A DNA stretch of 64,000 nucleotides from JAKZVK01 sp965261065. Its GTDB lineage: Bacteria > Acidobacteriota > Terriglobia > Bryobacterales > UBA6623. Below the pieces are notes generated by a model. It saw nothing but the letters and a program-made list of their open reading frames with translations. It was not told where the DNA came from and searched no databases. The translations under genes and the position numbers were made by a program. Below, in pieces: positions 50,688-58,636 of this stretch (position 1 is the stretch's first letter; each line of letters starts with the position of its first letter). The stretch is from positions 6,448,001 to 6,512,000 of the forward strand of contig OZ253444.1 of assembly GCA_965261065.1 (NCBI GenBank), given 5' to 3'.

Positions 50688-51398
50688 TCACGTCGCGTGA
50701 GACTCTGTGTATTCAGGTTGCACCACTACTGCCGGTGCTGACGACCATGATGGAATAGATTCCGGCGTCGTAGATCGACGGCTCACTCCAACCTGGGGCG
50801 GAAGCTGTAGCGATTGAAAAACTTCTCCTACGGCTAGATTCAGTTGATCTTTGCGCAAGTAGCCGGATGGAGTTGTTGCCGCCACCGTTGGTTGGTCGAG
50901 CGGCGTGTAGAACAGACGCTCATCCGTGATCGAGGTCGCCAACTCAAAGGGAGCGACAGCTGCAACTGGTGGCCCCTCATCGTGCAGTTCGGTGGTACCG
51001 CTGGCAACGGGATTCAACAGCTTGGGGTCTGCCGTAGGCTCGACGCGCTGAAGTGAATCTTGGTTGAAGGTTTCAACTTCGTCCAGCAGCGATCCGAATG
51101 TCTCGAAGCTGATTCTCAGGCGCACCCCCAGCGCCCTCGCGATCCTGCGTAGAGTGTCTGTCTTCCAGGCTGAATAGTTAACGTTTTCAAGGCGAGAGAT
51201 GCCTGCCTGTTTACTTCCCATCCGCTCGGCAAGATCCGCCTGGGTCATGTCACGCTGTTCGCGTAAAGTCTTGATTTGGGCAGCAACGTAGCTGTTTAGA
51301 TAGGACTCAGCATACCCGTATCGGAACTCTTCGTCAGCTAACAGATCCCTACGCAGTTCATCGCGGGATTCGCAGGACTCTTCGTCGCGTGGGGTCAT
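50688..51398 (-). CDS. HigA-like XRE antitoxin/regulator
   Basis: 236 residues. A helix-turn-helix at about residues 40-100: IKTLREQRDMTQADLAERMG, SKQAGISRLENVNYSAWKTD, TLRRIARALGVRLRISFETF. The C-terminal 120 residues are low in structure. Its 5' end overlaps the toxin-like gene by 41 bases, giving the toxin-first order typical of HigBA and related pairs. It would be expected to bind its own promoter through the HTH and neutralise the partner. The long C-terminal tail is unusual for HigA (usually about 100 residues). Confidence 0.8.
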   Translation of the reverse strand: MTPRDEESCESRDELRRDLLADEEFRYGYAESYLNSYVAAQIKTLREQRDMTQADLAERMGSKQAGISRLENVNYSAWKTDTLRRIARALGVRLRISFETFGSLLDEVETFNQDSLQRVEPTADPKLLNPVASGTTELHDEGPPVAAVAPFELATSITDERLFYTPLDQPTVAATTPSGYLRKDQLNLAVGEVFQSLQLPPQVGVSRRSTTPESIPSWSSAPAVVVQPEYTESHAT

Positions 51399-51792
51399 TG
51401 ATAAGGATCTCCCTGTTCTTGTTTGCCCTATCCAGATAATCGGGTGGTTCTAGCTGCCCGTCCTTCTCGACTGCTCCCAGAAGGATCGTGATCACGTTCT
51501 GATCATTCGGGAACGGACCGTAACACATGAATGGCCTAAGCTGTTTCCACCCCTTGTTGCCCTTGAACTTCAGTTTGTAAATACCATCTATCTTCTTCCT
51601 CGCACTGCCTTGCTTTTTGATGGGGCCGAAAATCAGCCCAGGAGCCATTTCTGGCCCGCCCCGCCTGAGAAGATCCAGCTTTGCACGAAGTGCTGCAACT
51701 TGTTCTCTCGATACGTGCTCGCGCTCCAGCCAAGCCCTGACGATGCTGTGGTTCCGCTCGTCCAGGAACTCCCAGACCTCCCATACTGGCAT
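51358..51792 (-). CDS. HigB/Gp49-like (RelE superfamily) toxin
   Basis: 144 residues, first gene of the pair. VWEFLDERNHSIVRAWLERE is the N-terminal helix. The RelE-like core contains KKIDGIYKLKFKGNKGWKQL and LRPFMCYGPFPNDQNVITIL, with basic and aromatic residues where mRNA interferases bind the ribosome. The family is called by gene order and this core; catalytic residues cannot be fixed by eye. The A/T-rich sequence just upstream (ATAACGCGAGTGTTATAC) includes TAACGCGAGTGTTA, a near-palindrome suited to an operator. Confidence 0.72.
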   Translation of the reverse strand: MPVWEVWEFLDERNHSIVRAWLEREHVSREQVAALRAKLDLLRRGGPEMAPGLIFGPIKKQGSARKKIDGIYKLKFKGNKGWKQLRPFMCYGPFPNDQNVITILLGAVEKDGQLEPPDYLDRANKNREILINDPTRRRVLRIPR

Positions 51793-51829
51793 GATATCAC
51801 ACCGGCGTTATCTTTGCAAATTACTTTTT

Positions 51830-51848
51830 CATAACGCGAGTGTTATAC
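51830..51848. promoter_or_regulatory. Candidate operator upstream of the toxin-antitoxin pair
   Basis: CATAACGCGAGTGTTATAC is an imperfect inverted repeat (TAACGC / GTGTTA) about 40 bases upstream of the toxin start; the related ATATCACACCGGCGTTAT lies at 51792-51809. Both would suit an XRE autoregulator, by inference only. Confidence 0.35.
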
Positions 51849-51878
51849 TATGGGTATGTTGTTGATACTGACCACAAA

Positions 51879-51906
51879 GGCCAGCAGAATGCGGTTTCTG
51901 CTGGCC
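51879..51906. terminator. Strong hairpin just before the tRNA-like gene
   Basis: GGCCAGCAGAA, loop TGCGGT, TTCTGCTGGCC: eleven perfect base pairs. The next bases are TCGTTTGC. It could terminate plus-strand transcription or be part of an RNA leader for the tRNA-like gene nine bases later. Confidence 0.55.
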
Positions 51907-51914
51907 TCGTTTGC

Positions 51915-51998
51915 GGAGGGCGTGCCCTTGGTGGGCCTAGCCGCCTTATAAGCGGTGAGCGTCCGGCGTGGACTGGAGTTCGATTCTCCCGCCCTCCG
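51915..51998 (+). tRNA. tRNA-like gene with UAU anticodon and long variable arm
   Basis: Acceptor stem GGAGGGC/GCCCTCC, seven perfect pairs (51915-51921 with 51991-51997), discriminator G. D arm GCCC-TTGGT-GGGC. Anticodon stem GCCGC/GCGGT around the loop CTTATAA, canonical with U33 and a purine at 37, giving UAU (Ile AUA). Long variable arm with stem GTCC/GGAC. T arm TGGAG-TTCGATT-CTCCC with one mismatch. No encoded CCA. A long variable arm belongs to Ser, Leu, Tyr or Sec tRNAs, not Ile, and three unpaired bases separate the D and anticodon stems. It may be a functional odd tRNA, a decoy or a pseudogene. Confidence 0.6.
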
Positions 51999-52125
51999 TT
52001 CGAGCTGTTCAGCCCCACGGGTAGCGCTAACTACCCGCAGGGCGCATCCTCAGGCCGAAGCCAAAGGACAGGGTTTGCACCCACTGTCATTTTGACTCAA
52101 GCGGCCCGGAAAGGTCAAGGCCAAA

Positions 52126-53071
52126 ATGACGTGTCACTCGTGTCAGGTCGATTGCGTGAAGGCCGATCAGTACGGTCGCAAGCGGGTCCAGCGCTACCTC
52201 TGCAAGCAGTGCGGCAAGCGCTACAGTGAGCCCCAGGACAAGCCGCTAGGCGATGTCCGGCTACCGGATGAGAAGGGCCCGCATGATCCTCCACTGCCTC
52301 GTGGAGGGCAACAGCGTGCGTGGAACTGCCCGGCTGTGCGATGTCGAGAAGCGAACGGTTCTCCGAATCCTCAAGCTGGCGGGCGAGAACTGCGAACGTC
52401 TGCTTGAGCGCAAGGTCCGTGCAGTCCCCGTTCAGGACGTGCAGGTTGATGAGGCGTGGACGTACGTGCTGAAGAAAGAGCGCCGCAAGACCGCCAAGGA
52501 CAATGGCCGAGACGACATCGGCGATCAGTTTGTGTTCATTGCGATCGAGCGAACATCGAAGTTGATTCTGTGCTGGGAGTTGGGCCGACGAACCAATGAG
52601 ACGACCTGGGACTTCATCACCAAGCTCCGGGATGCGACGGTCGGCCACTTCCAAGTGACCTCCGACGCCTTCCCTGCTTATCGTGGCGCGATCGAGTCCG
52701 GCCTGCACGACCGGGTGGCCTACGCGCAACTGATAAAGCTCTACGGAGCGCTCCCGACTGGACGGGAGTCCTACCGACCCGCCAAAATACGAGGAACGAT
52801 ATCAGCGGCGATAATGGGGCATCCGAGCATGACCCGAGCGTGCACGTCGCACGTCGAGCGCCAGAACGGCACGCTTCGCCAGTGGTGCAAACGACTCACG
52901 CGGATGACCTACGCTTTCAGCAAGAGCCGAGAGAATCTACGGGCAGCACTAGCGTTGCACTTCGCCTACTACAATCTGTGCAGGGTTCACGGCTCGCTTC
53001 AGGTCACGCCCGCGATGGAAAGCGGGATCACGGACCACGTTTGGGATCTGGCGGAGTTGATCGCCGCATGA
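52126..53071 (+). pseudogene. IS1-family transposase with a one-base frameshift
   Basis: The InsA-like part from 52126 is MTCHSCQVDCVKADQYGRKR, then YLCKQCGKRYSEPQDKPLGD with a CxxC zinc knuckle. The InsB-like part from about 52253 has ILHCLVEGNSVRGTARLCDV, VQVDEAWTYV (first Asp), VTSDAFPAYRGAI (second Asp) and SHVERQNGTLRQWCKR (Glu). The two are joined at AAGGGCCCGC near 52279, where removing one G gives DEKARMILHCL in one frame. In this group the enzyme is usually a single frame of about 310 residues, so I read an inserted G; programmed slippage is the alternative. IS ends were not resolved. Confidence 0.8.
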
Positions 53072-53112
53072 GCGACCACGACAACATTTGACTGATTGGG
53101 GGACGATCGACG

Positions 53113-53289
53113 ATGGACCTATCAGACATCCTTCAGGGCGTTGCAGTGGGTGTCAGCATCGTGGTTGCAGGCTTCTACCTGTTGCGTGTGGCTATCGCGA
53201 TTGAGACATGGGGCGAGGAGGTTATCGATGAACTTCGATCGATCGATCGTCGCCTTTCAGAATTAGGCGACAAGCTAGACCGCGACTGA
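53113..53289 (+). CDS. Small single-span membrane protein (58 aa)
   Basis: The ATG at 53113 follows GGGGGACGATCGACG. A membrane segment at about residues 7-30 (LQGVAVGVSIVVAGFYLLRV) is followed by a short helical tail (EEVIDELRSIDRRLSELGDK). It lies 42 bases after the IS1-like transposase, so it may be IS cargo or a gene caught at its edge. No family recognised; good ribosome site and codon use argue that it is real. Confidence 0.5.
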   Translation: MDLSDILQGVAVGVSIVVAGFYLLRVAIAIETWGEEVIDELRSIDRRLSELGDKLDRD

Positions 53290-53426
53290 GTGACTACATC
53301 ATCGCCACGCAAAGACCCCACTACCCGCGTGCGCTCTCAAGGTTCCCGCAAGCTCATTGTGCTAGCATCGTTACGCTCAAAAGCCGGGAGCATCCGTCCC
53401 GGCAACCGCGCAAAGGAACAAGCGAC

Positions 53427-54683
53427 ATGGCACAAGACGAGGGAAACCGCTGGCGATTTGTCGGCGCGGCGTTGGTGATGCAACTTTGCTTGGGGGTGCT
53501 CTACTCCTGGAGCGTCTTCCGGGGACCGCTCGAGAACCTGCACGGTTGGTCGAAGGAGACCAGCATCGCCCCCTACACAACTTCGTTACTGTGCTTCACG
53601 ATCGCCATGGTCATTGCGGGCTTTTGGCAGGACAAGAAAGGACCCCGGTTGGTCGGCAGCGTCGGAGGCCTGCTGCTCGGAACCGGCTGTCTGATGGCGT
53701 CGTTGATCGGCGAGACGTCGACCGGTTTGATTCTCGCCTACGGCGTGATGGGCGGGCTGGGAGTCGGGTTCGCGTACGTGACGCCGGTGGCGACTTGCAT
53801 CAAATGGTTCCCCGACAAACGCGGGATGATCGTCGGCCTGGCGGTGATGGGTTTTGGCGCGGGGTCGCTGATCTTCGCGCCGCTTCTGGAGTCGTTGATC
53901 GGCGCCGACGCGTCGATGCACGCCGAGACGATCCCACGGACGTTCGTCATCATGGCCGTCGTCTTCTACATCTGCGTCATCGGCGCGGCGCAGGTCTACC
54001 GCGTGCCGCCGCCGGGATGGAAACCGGCCGGCTGGGAGCCACCCGCTGCCGCTGCCGGCGCGAAACAGGACTTCAGCCCCGGCGAGATGCTTTCCACCTG
54101 GCAGTTCTATGTCTTGTGGCTGATCTACGCGCTCGGCACGTCGGTCGGATTTGTCGCCATCGGGCAAGCGGCGCCGATCATTCGCGAGATCGCCGCCGGG
54201 GGCGCTTTGCTGACCGGAGGCGCGGCGTTGGGCGTGATGTCGTTCTTCAACGGCATCGGCCGGCTCAGTTGGGGCAGCCTGTCTGACAAGATCGGGCGCA
54301 ACTCGACCACGCTCGCGATGTATGTCGTCTACCTGGTGGCCTGCGTTTTCTTGCTGCGAACCGCCTCGAGCTTTTGGCCGGTCCTGATTGGGCTGTGCAT
54401 GGTCGGCTTCGCGTTCGGAGGCTACTTGGCGCTGCTGCCCTCGTTCACCGCCGACTACTTCGGGGCTAAGAACGTCGGGGCGAATTACGGCATTGTGTTC
54501 ACGGCGTACGGGTTGTCGGGTTACTTCGTGCCCGGCTACTTCGCCTCCGTGATGGACCAGGCGCGCCAGGCGGGCGATCTTGCCGCCGGCTACAACCAGG
54601 TTTATCTGACGCTGGCGGGCTTTGCGGCGCTTGGAGCCGTCCTGGCGTTGATCGTGAGGAAGCCGAGCCACGCGGCGGGTTAG
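53427..54683 (+). CDS. OFA-family MFS transporter (oxalate/formate antiporter type)
   Basis: 418 residues with about twelve hydrophobic spans. LCLGVLYSWSVFRGPLENLH opens span 1, a start typical of OFA members. GGLGVGFAYVTPVATCIKWF is followed by PDKRGMIVGLAVMGFGAGSL (the loop 2-3 type motif), and GRLSWGSLSDKIGRN is the repeated motif of the second half. OxlT exchanges oxalate for formate; other members move lactate or unknown anions. The ATG 53427 has AAAGGAACAAGCGAC upstream. Convergent with the NIPSNAP gene. Confidence 0.88.
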   Translation: MAQDEGNRWRFVGAALVMQLCLGVLYSWSVFRGPLENLHGWSKETSIAPYTTSLLCFTIAMVIAGFWQDKKGPRLVGSVGGLLLGTGCLMASLIGETSTGLILAYGVMGGLGVGFAYVTPVATCIKWFPDKRGMIVGLAVMGFGAGSLIFAPLLESLIGADASMHAETIPRTFVIMAVVFYICVIGAAQVYRVPPPGWKPAGWEPPAAAAGAKQDFSPGEMLSTWQFYVLWLIYALGTSVGFVAIGQAAPIIREIAAGGALLTGGAALGVMSFFNGIGRLSWGSLSDKIGRNSTTLAMYVVYLVACVFLLRTASSFWPVLIGLCMVGFAFGGYLALLPSFTADYFGAKNVGANYGIVFTAYGLSGYFVPGYFASVMDQARQAGDLAAGYNQVYLTLAGFAALGAVLALIVRKPSHAAG

Positions 54684-54702
54684 CCACCGCCCGAGAGGCG
54701 TG

Positions 54703-55167
54703 CTACTGAATCGGCGAGTAGTCGGTGGCGTTGAGAAAGACGGACACGACTTTATCGACAATCTTGCCGTCTCTCTCTGACGCCTCTTTGGCGCGCTTCC
54801 ATTCCGGGTCGTCGCGAAACTCTTGCCAAGCGGCATCGCGGGCGGTGCGGCTCGGATAGGCCAGAATGTAGACGAGCGTGTTCTTCGACTCGGGGCCTTC
54901 GGCCGGCGTCCAATAGCCGATGAGCGACATGCCGTGTTTGACGAAGATGCGGTTGGTGTGCCCACCGAAGCGTTTGTGAAGGGCGTCGAGCCGGCCTGGG
55001 TGCGTGGTGTAAGTGCGCATCTCGAAGACGCGATGCTCGGCGCCGTGGGCAACCGAGGCCTGCGATAGCAGCAACGAACCGGCCAGCCCGATGGCGCACC
55101 CGAAAGCGCCCAGACGTCGGCCGCCTCGATGAAGGAAAGCGAGGGTTCTGTGAAAACGCAGGTTCAT
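54703..55167 (-). CDS. Secreted NIPSNAP-family protein
   Basis: 154 residues from the ATG at 55167, after CGGGAGTCAACCC. The signal peptide LGAFGCAIGLAGSLLLSQAS is followed by AEHRVFEMRTYTTHPGRLDA, the start of the ferredoxin-like NIPSNAP domain, then VYILAYPSRTARDAAWQEFR and WKRAKEASERDGKIVDKV. The function is unknown in bacteria. Exported NIPSNAP proteins of this length are frequent in Acidobacteriota and Planctomycetes. Confidence 0.85.
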   Translation of the reverse strand: MNLRFHRTLAFLHRGGRRLGAFGCAIGLAGSLLLSQASVAHGAEHRVFEMRTYTTHPGRLDALHKRFGGHTNRIFVKHGMSLIGYWTPAEGPESKNTLVYILAYPSRTARDAAWQEFRDDPEWKRAKEASERDGKIVDKVVSVFLNATDYSPIQ

Positions 55168-55665
55168 GGGTTGACTCCCGAAGAGTGGTCCGTCGCGTGG
55201 GTTGGTGCGGACCGTTGGGGAATTATAGCGTGATTTCGTGCTCAATTCTCGGGAGTAAGTTCGGCGGCCGGCGGGTGGCCGGCGCGGCCACGCTGCCGGT
55301 CCGTTCCGTTCTCGCCGTTCGGTGAGCTTGGGCGGTTGAGTAGTGGCTCAGTTTCAGCCATGACGGTCTCACGGACACCGGATCAGCCATCCACGGTGGC
55401 TCAAGCCGGTGTGTCGGAAGGACGCTGAAGCGCCCTGGGCAGGAACGAAGGGCCACGCTGAACCGGCCGTAAACGACCGGCCTACAACGCGCTTCGCGCG
55501 GAAGCCGCCTGAAGGCGACTTCAGAAACGATGGCCTTCCGGCACAGTGTGCAGCGCACGCCCATCACCCAGCGTGGCGCAGCCAAATTGAGCCACTACCG
55601 GCGGTTGGGGATATGTTAACATCACGCTTGCGCATGATATCCGCGCGATCGAACGAGGGTACTTG
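55168..55665. other. Palindrome-rich noncoding stretch
   Basis: No supported ORF. It includes the GTAG-type hairpin at 55463-55485 and GAAGCCGCC-TGAA-GGCGACTTC near 55502. The right end should hold the promoter of the YtxH-like gene. Confidence 0.45.
55463..55485 (-). repeat. Third type of GTAG-headed hairpin
   Basis: On the minus strand it reads GTAGGCCGGTCG, TTTAC, GGCCGG: GTAG at the foot of a six to seven base-pair stem. Only one copy was noticed in this window. Confidence 0.45.
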
Positions 55666-55977
55666 ATGGCCGCCTCGAAGACATCGTTCTTCTGTCTTGG
55701 GCTGGGGGTCGGCGCGTGTTTCGGCTTGCTGATTGCCCCGAAACGCGGCCGTGAAACTCGCGCGCAGTTGGCGGCCGGAGTTTCCGGGGGCCGCGAGTAC
55801 GTCAAGCGGCGCAGCGGGTAACTGGTCAACGAAGCGGAGGAGATTCTGAATAAGGGCAAGGAGACCGTCTCCCTCGGCCGCGATCAGCTCACGGTCGCAC
55901 TCGAAGCCGGGCGCGAAGCCTATCGGCGGGCGGTCGAGGAAGACGCCCCGGCGAGTCCGGAGGCTTCCTCCGAGTAA
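55666..55977 (+). pseudogene. YtxH-like small membrane protein with an internal stop
   Basis: 104 codons in one frame. SFFCLGLGVGACFGLLIAPKRG is the usual YtxH start (short glycine-rich membrane span, then APKxG). TAA at 55819-55821 follows VKRRSG, and the frame continues LVNEAEEILNKGKETVSLGR, then QLTVALEAGREAYRRAVEED to a second stop, the normal YtxH helical tail. A single substitution would restore it. It is followed 60 bases later by another membrane coiled-coil gene; the two often occur together as envelope-associated proteins of unknown role. Confidence 0.7.
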
Positions 55978-56036
55978 CCGTTGCTGGGCGGGCTCGGCGC
56001 GTCTGTCCGTTGTCAAACCACGGAAGGTCAAGACTG

Positions 56037-56540
56037 ATGGAACAAAACCTCCTCATCGTCATGGCGGTCTTTACCGGTATCGCGGCGATCGCATTACTGG
56101 GCCAGGCCGCGGCTCTCATCGGCGTGTGGCGGGCGACGAAGAAGTTGCAGAGCCGGACCTCGGAGTTCATGGGCCGCTGGGAGCCGGTGGCGGATGCGTC
56201 GCTCGAAACGATGGAGCAGGTGCGCAAGGAATCGGGCGAGTTGCTCAAGCAGGCTCAGGGCGTTGTGACCACTGCCAAGGGTCAACTCGACAAGGCCGAC
56301 GCCGCTCTCGACGAGATCACCAGCAACGCCAAGACGCAGATCGAGCGCGTCGAGCGGACCATAGAGTCGGTCGCACAACGCGTGGACGCCACCGCAGCGG
56401 AGGTGCAACGGACCGTGCTGGTTCCCCTGAAGCAGATCCGCGCCTTCGCCGCGGCACTCGGCGCGGTCGGCGACGCGCTGATGGGACGCCGGCGGTCTTC
56501 GGTGGATCAAGCGACGCTCGATGAAGAGATGTTCATCTGA
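56037..56540 (+). CDS. Membrane-anchored coiled-coil protein (DUF948-like)
   Basis: 167 residues from the ATG at 56037 with GGAAGGTCAAGACTG upstream. One N-terminal span (LLIVMAVFTGIAAIALLGQA), then a long helical region with heptads (ETMEQVRKESGELLKQAQGV, AKTQIERVERTIESVAQRVD). It resembles DUF948 and methyl-accepting-like proteins without a signalling hairpin. Probably transcribed with the YtxH-like gene upstream. Confidence 0.7.
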   Translation: MEQNLLIVMAVFTGIAAIALLGQAAALIGVWRATKKLQSRTSEFMGRWEPVADASLETMEQVRKESGELLKQAQGVVTTAKGQLDKADAALDEITSNAKTQIERVERTIESVAQRVDATAAEVQRTVLVPLKQIRAFAAALGAVGDALMGRRRSSVDQATLDEEMFI

Positions 56541-56616
56541 CGGGCGGGGCCGCCGTGTCCTGACCTCGCTTTGACCCCTCCCCCGTGGTCGCGGACCTGA
56601 ACCAACGGAAACAACC

Positions 56617-57741
56617 ATGGCGATTCGAGTGGCTCTTCTTGGCACGAAATTCATGGGAAAGGCCCACAGCCAAGCCTATCGCAGTGTGAACATGTTCTTC
56701 CCGGAAGCGCCGCGGGTCGAGATGAAGGTGCTGGTGGGCCGCAACGCGAACGAGACCGAAGAGGCGGCGCGGCTCTATGGGTGGCAAGAGGCGTCGACGG
56801 ATTGGAAGGCCGTGATGCGCCGCAAGGATATCGACTTGGTCGACATCTCAACGTCCGGCGATCAGCACTACCCCATGGTGGTTGAGGCGGCCAGAGCCAA
56901 GAAGCACTTGGTGTGCGAGAAGCCGCTCGGCAATACGCTGCGCGAGGCGAAGCGCATGGCCGCTGCCGCCAACAAGGCCGGCGTGCGCCACTTCCTGATG
57001 CACAACTATCGCCGCCTCCCCGCGGTGACGCTCGCGAAGAAGATCATCGATGACGGGCGCCTGGGCAAGCTCTACCACTTCCGCGCGCGCTATCTGCAGG
57101 ATTGGGCCATGTCGCCGCAGCTACAGATGCTGTGGCGCTTCGACAAGAAGCTAGCCGGCAGCGGCGCGCTGGGGGATCTCGGCTCCCACATCGTCGACTT
57201 GGCTCAGTATCTGTGTGACGACATCACAGACGTCTCCGCGACGATGGAGACCTTCATCCACGAGCGGCCCCGTGCCGCCGGCGCGAGGAAGAAGGACAAG
57301 GTGACCGTCGACGACGCCGTCGTGATGTGCGCGCGGTTTGCGAACGGCGCCATCGGCACGCTCGAGGGCACCCGCTTTGCCTACGGCCGCAAGAACCACA
57401 ACGCGTTCGAGATCAACGGCAGCAAGGGTTCGCTTGTGTTCGACCTCGAGAACCTGAACAACTTGCGCTTCTGCTCGGCCGATGACGCGCCCGACGTGCA
57501 GGGCTTCCATGAGATCATCGCGGTCTCGAAAGGCAAACATCCGTACGCCGACCACTGGTGGGCGGACGGCCACATTCTCGGCTACGAGCATTCCTTCACG
57601 CACAGCGTGAACGACTTCCTGATGGCGATTGAGTCGGGCGGCGAGATCCATCCGAACTTTGACGATGGATTGAAGAACCAGGAAGTGCTCGACGCCGTCG
57701 AGCGCGCGTCGGGCTCGAAGCGGTGGGTCAAGGTGGGCTGA
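56617..57741 (+). CDS. Gfo/Idh/MocA-family oxidoreductase (cytoplasmic)
   Basis: 374 residues with no export signal. The start IRVALLGTKFMGKAHSQAYR carries the Rossmann glycine and the HSxAY motif of inositol dehydrogenase-like members. The catalytic EKP is in LVCEKPLGNTLREAK, and FLMHNYRRLPAVTLAKKII, LGDLGSHIVDLAQYL and FEINGSKGSLVFDLENLNN follow. Likely oxidises or reduces a sugar or cyclitol with NAD. The next gene starts one base after its stop, so they form an operon. Confidence 0.9.
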   Translation: MAIRVALLGTKFMGKAHSQAYRSVNMFFPEAPRVEMKVLVGRNANETEEAARLYGWQEASTDWKAVMRRKDIDLVDISTSGDQHYPMVVEAARAKKHLVCEKPLGNTLREAKRMAAAANKAGVRHFLMHNYRRLPAVTLAKKIIDDGRLGKLYHFRARYLQDWAMSPQLQMLWRFDKKLAGSGALGDLGSHIVDLAQYLCDDITDVSATMETFIHERPRAAGARKKDKVTVDDAVVMCARFANGAIGTLEGTRFAYGRKNHNAFEINGSKGSLVFDLENLNNLRFCSADDAPDVQGFHEIIAVSKGKHPYADHWWADGHILGYEHSFTHSVNDFLMAIESGGEIHPNFDDGLKNQEVLDAVERASGSKRWVKVG

Positions 57742-57742
57742 G

Positions 57743-58498
57743 TTGATCGACATCCACACCCATGTGTTGCCGGGGGTGGACGACGGAGCTCCCGACGACG
57801 AGACCGCCCTTGCGATGTGCAAGATGGCGGCCGAGGCCGGCACCACCGACCTCGTCTTAACCCCGCACAGCAACGCGCAGTTCAGTTTCGACCCAAAGCA
57901 CACCGAAGAGAAGCGCCAAGAGATGCAGACGGCCGTCGGCGAAGGTTTCTACCTTCACCGCGGCTGCGACCTGCATCTGGACTTGCGCAACATCGAGGCG
58001 GCTTTGGCGAACCCCTCGGACTTCACGATCAATGGCCACAACTACTTGCTCGTGGAGTTCTCCGACGAGATCCTCATGCAGGGGACGGCGCAGATGTTTC
58101 GACAATTCGAGGAGGCGGGGATCGTCCCCATCGTCACGCATCCGGAGCGCAACCGGCTGTTGAGACGAAACCTTCGCCGGCTCACGAAGTGGGTCGAGCG
58201 GGGCTGTCTGCTGCAGATCACCGGTCAGTCGCTGCTGGGCTCGTTCGGCGAGCGGGCGGAGCAAGCCGCCATCGCCATGATGGACTCGGGGCTCGTGCAC
58301 TTTGTCGCTTCCGACTCGCACAACCTCAACGATCGTCCGCCGACGCTCGACGAGGCATACGAGGCGGTGGCGGACCGCTGGGGCGACAACGAAGCCGATC
58401 GGCTCTTCATCGATGATCCCTGGGCCGCGCTGTGGGGCGAGCGCATCGAGCCGCCCGAGCCGAGGTTCAGCCGCCGACGCTGGTCGGTCTTCGGCTGA
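57743..58498 (+). CDS. CpsB/CapC-type PHP tyrosine-protein phosphatase
   Basis: 251 residues from TTG at 57743. PHP metal motifs are IDIHTHVLPGVDDGAPDD at the start, LTPHSN, RGCDLHLD, PIVTHPERNRLL and FVASDSHNLNDRPP. In Streptococcus and Klebsiella-type systems this enzyme dephosphorylates the autokinase that controls capsule export. No kinase or export gene is next to it; manC lies far away. The start is chosen because IDIHTH must be at the N-terminus and an ATG is lacking. Confidence 0.85.
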   Translation: MIDIHTHVLPGVDDGAPDDETALAMCKMAAEAGTTDLVLTPHSNAQFSFDPKHTEEKRQEMQTAVGEGFYLHRGCDLHLDLRNIEAALANPSDFTINGHNYLLVEFSDEILMQGTAQMFRQFEEAGIVPIVTHPERNRLLRRNLRRLTKWVERGCLLQITGQSLLGSFGERAEQAAIAMMDSGLVHFVASDSHNLNDRPPTLDEAYEAVADRWGDNEADRLFIDDPWAALWGERIEPPEPRFSRRRWSVFG

Positions 58499-58636
58499 CC
58501 TGGGAGGCGGATCGGGTATCGGGAAGGGTGAAGAGAGGCTGTGTGGCGGAGTCTAGAAGCCTCTGAAGGATGTCAGGGTTCGTGCCGGACCGCTCCCTGA
58601 CGGTCACGGCTCGGTTGCTCTGAAAGAAGGATGGCT

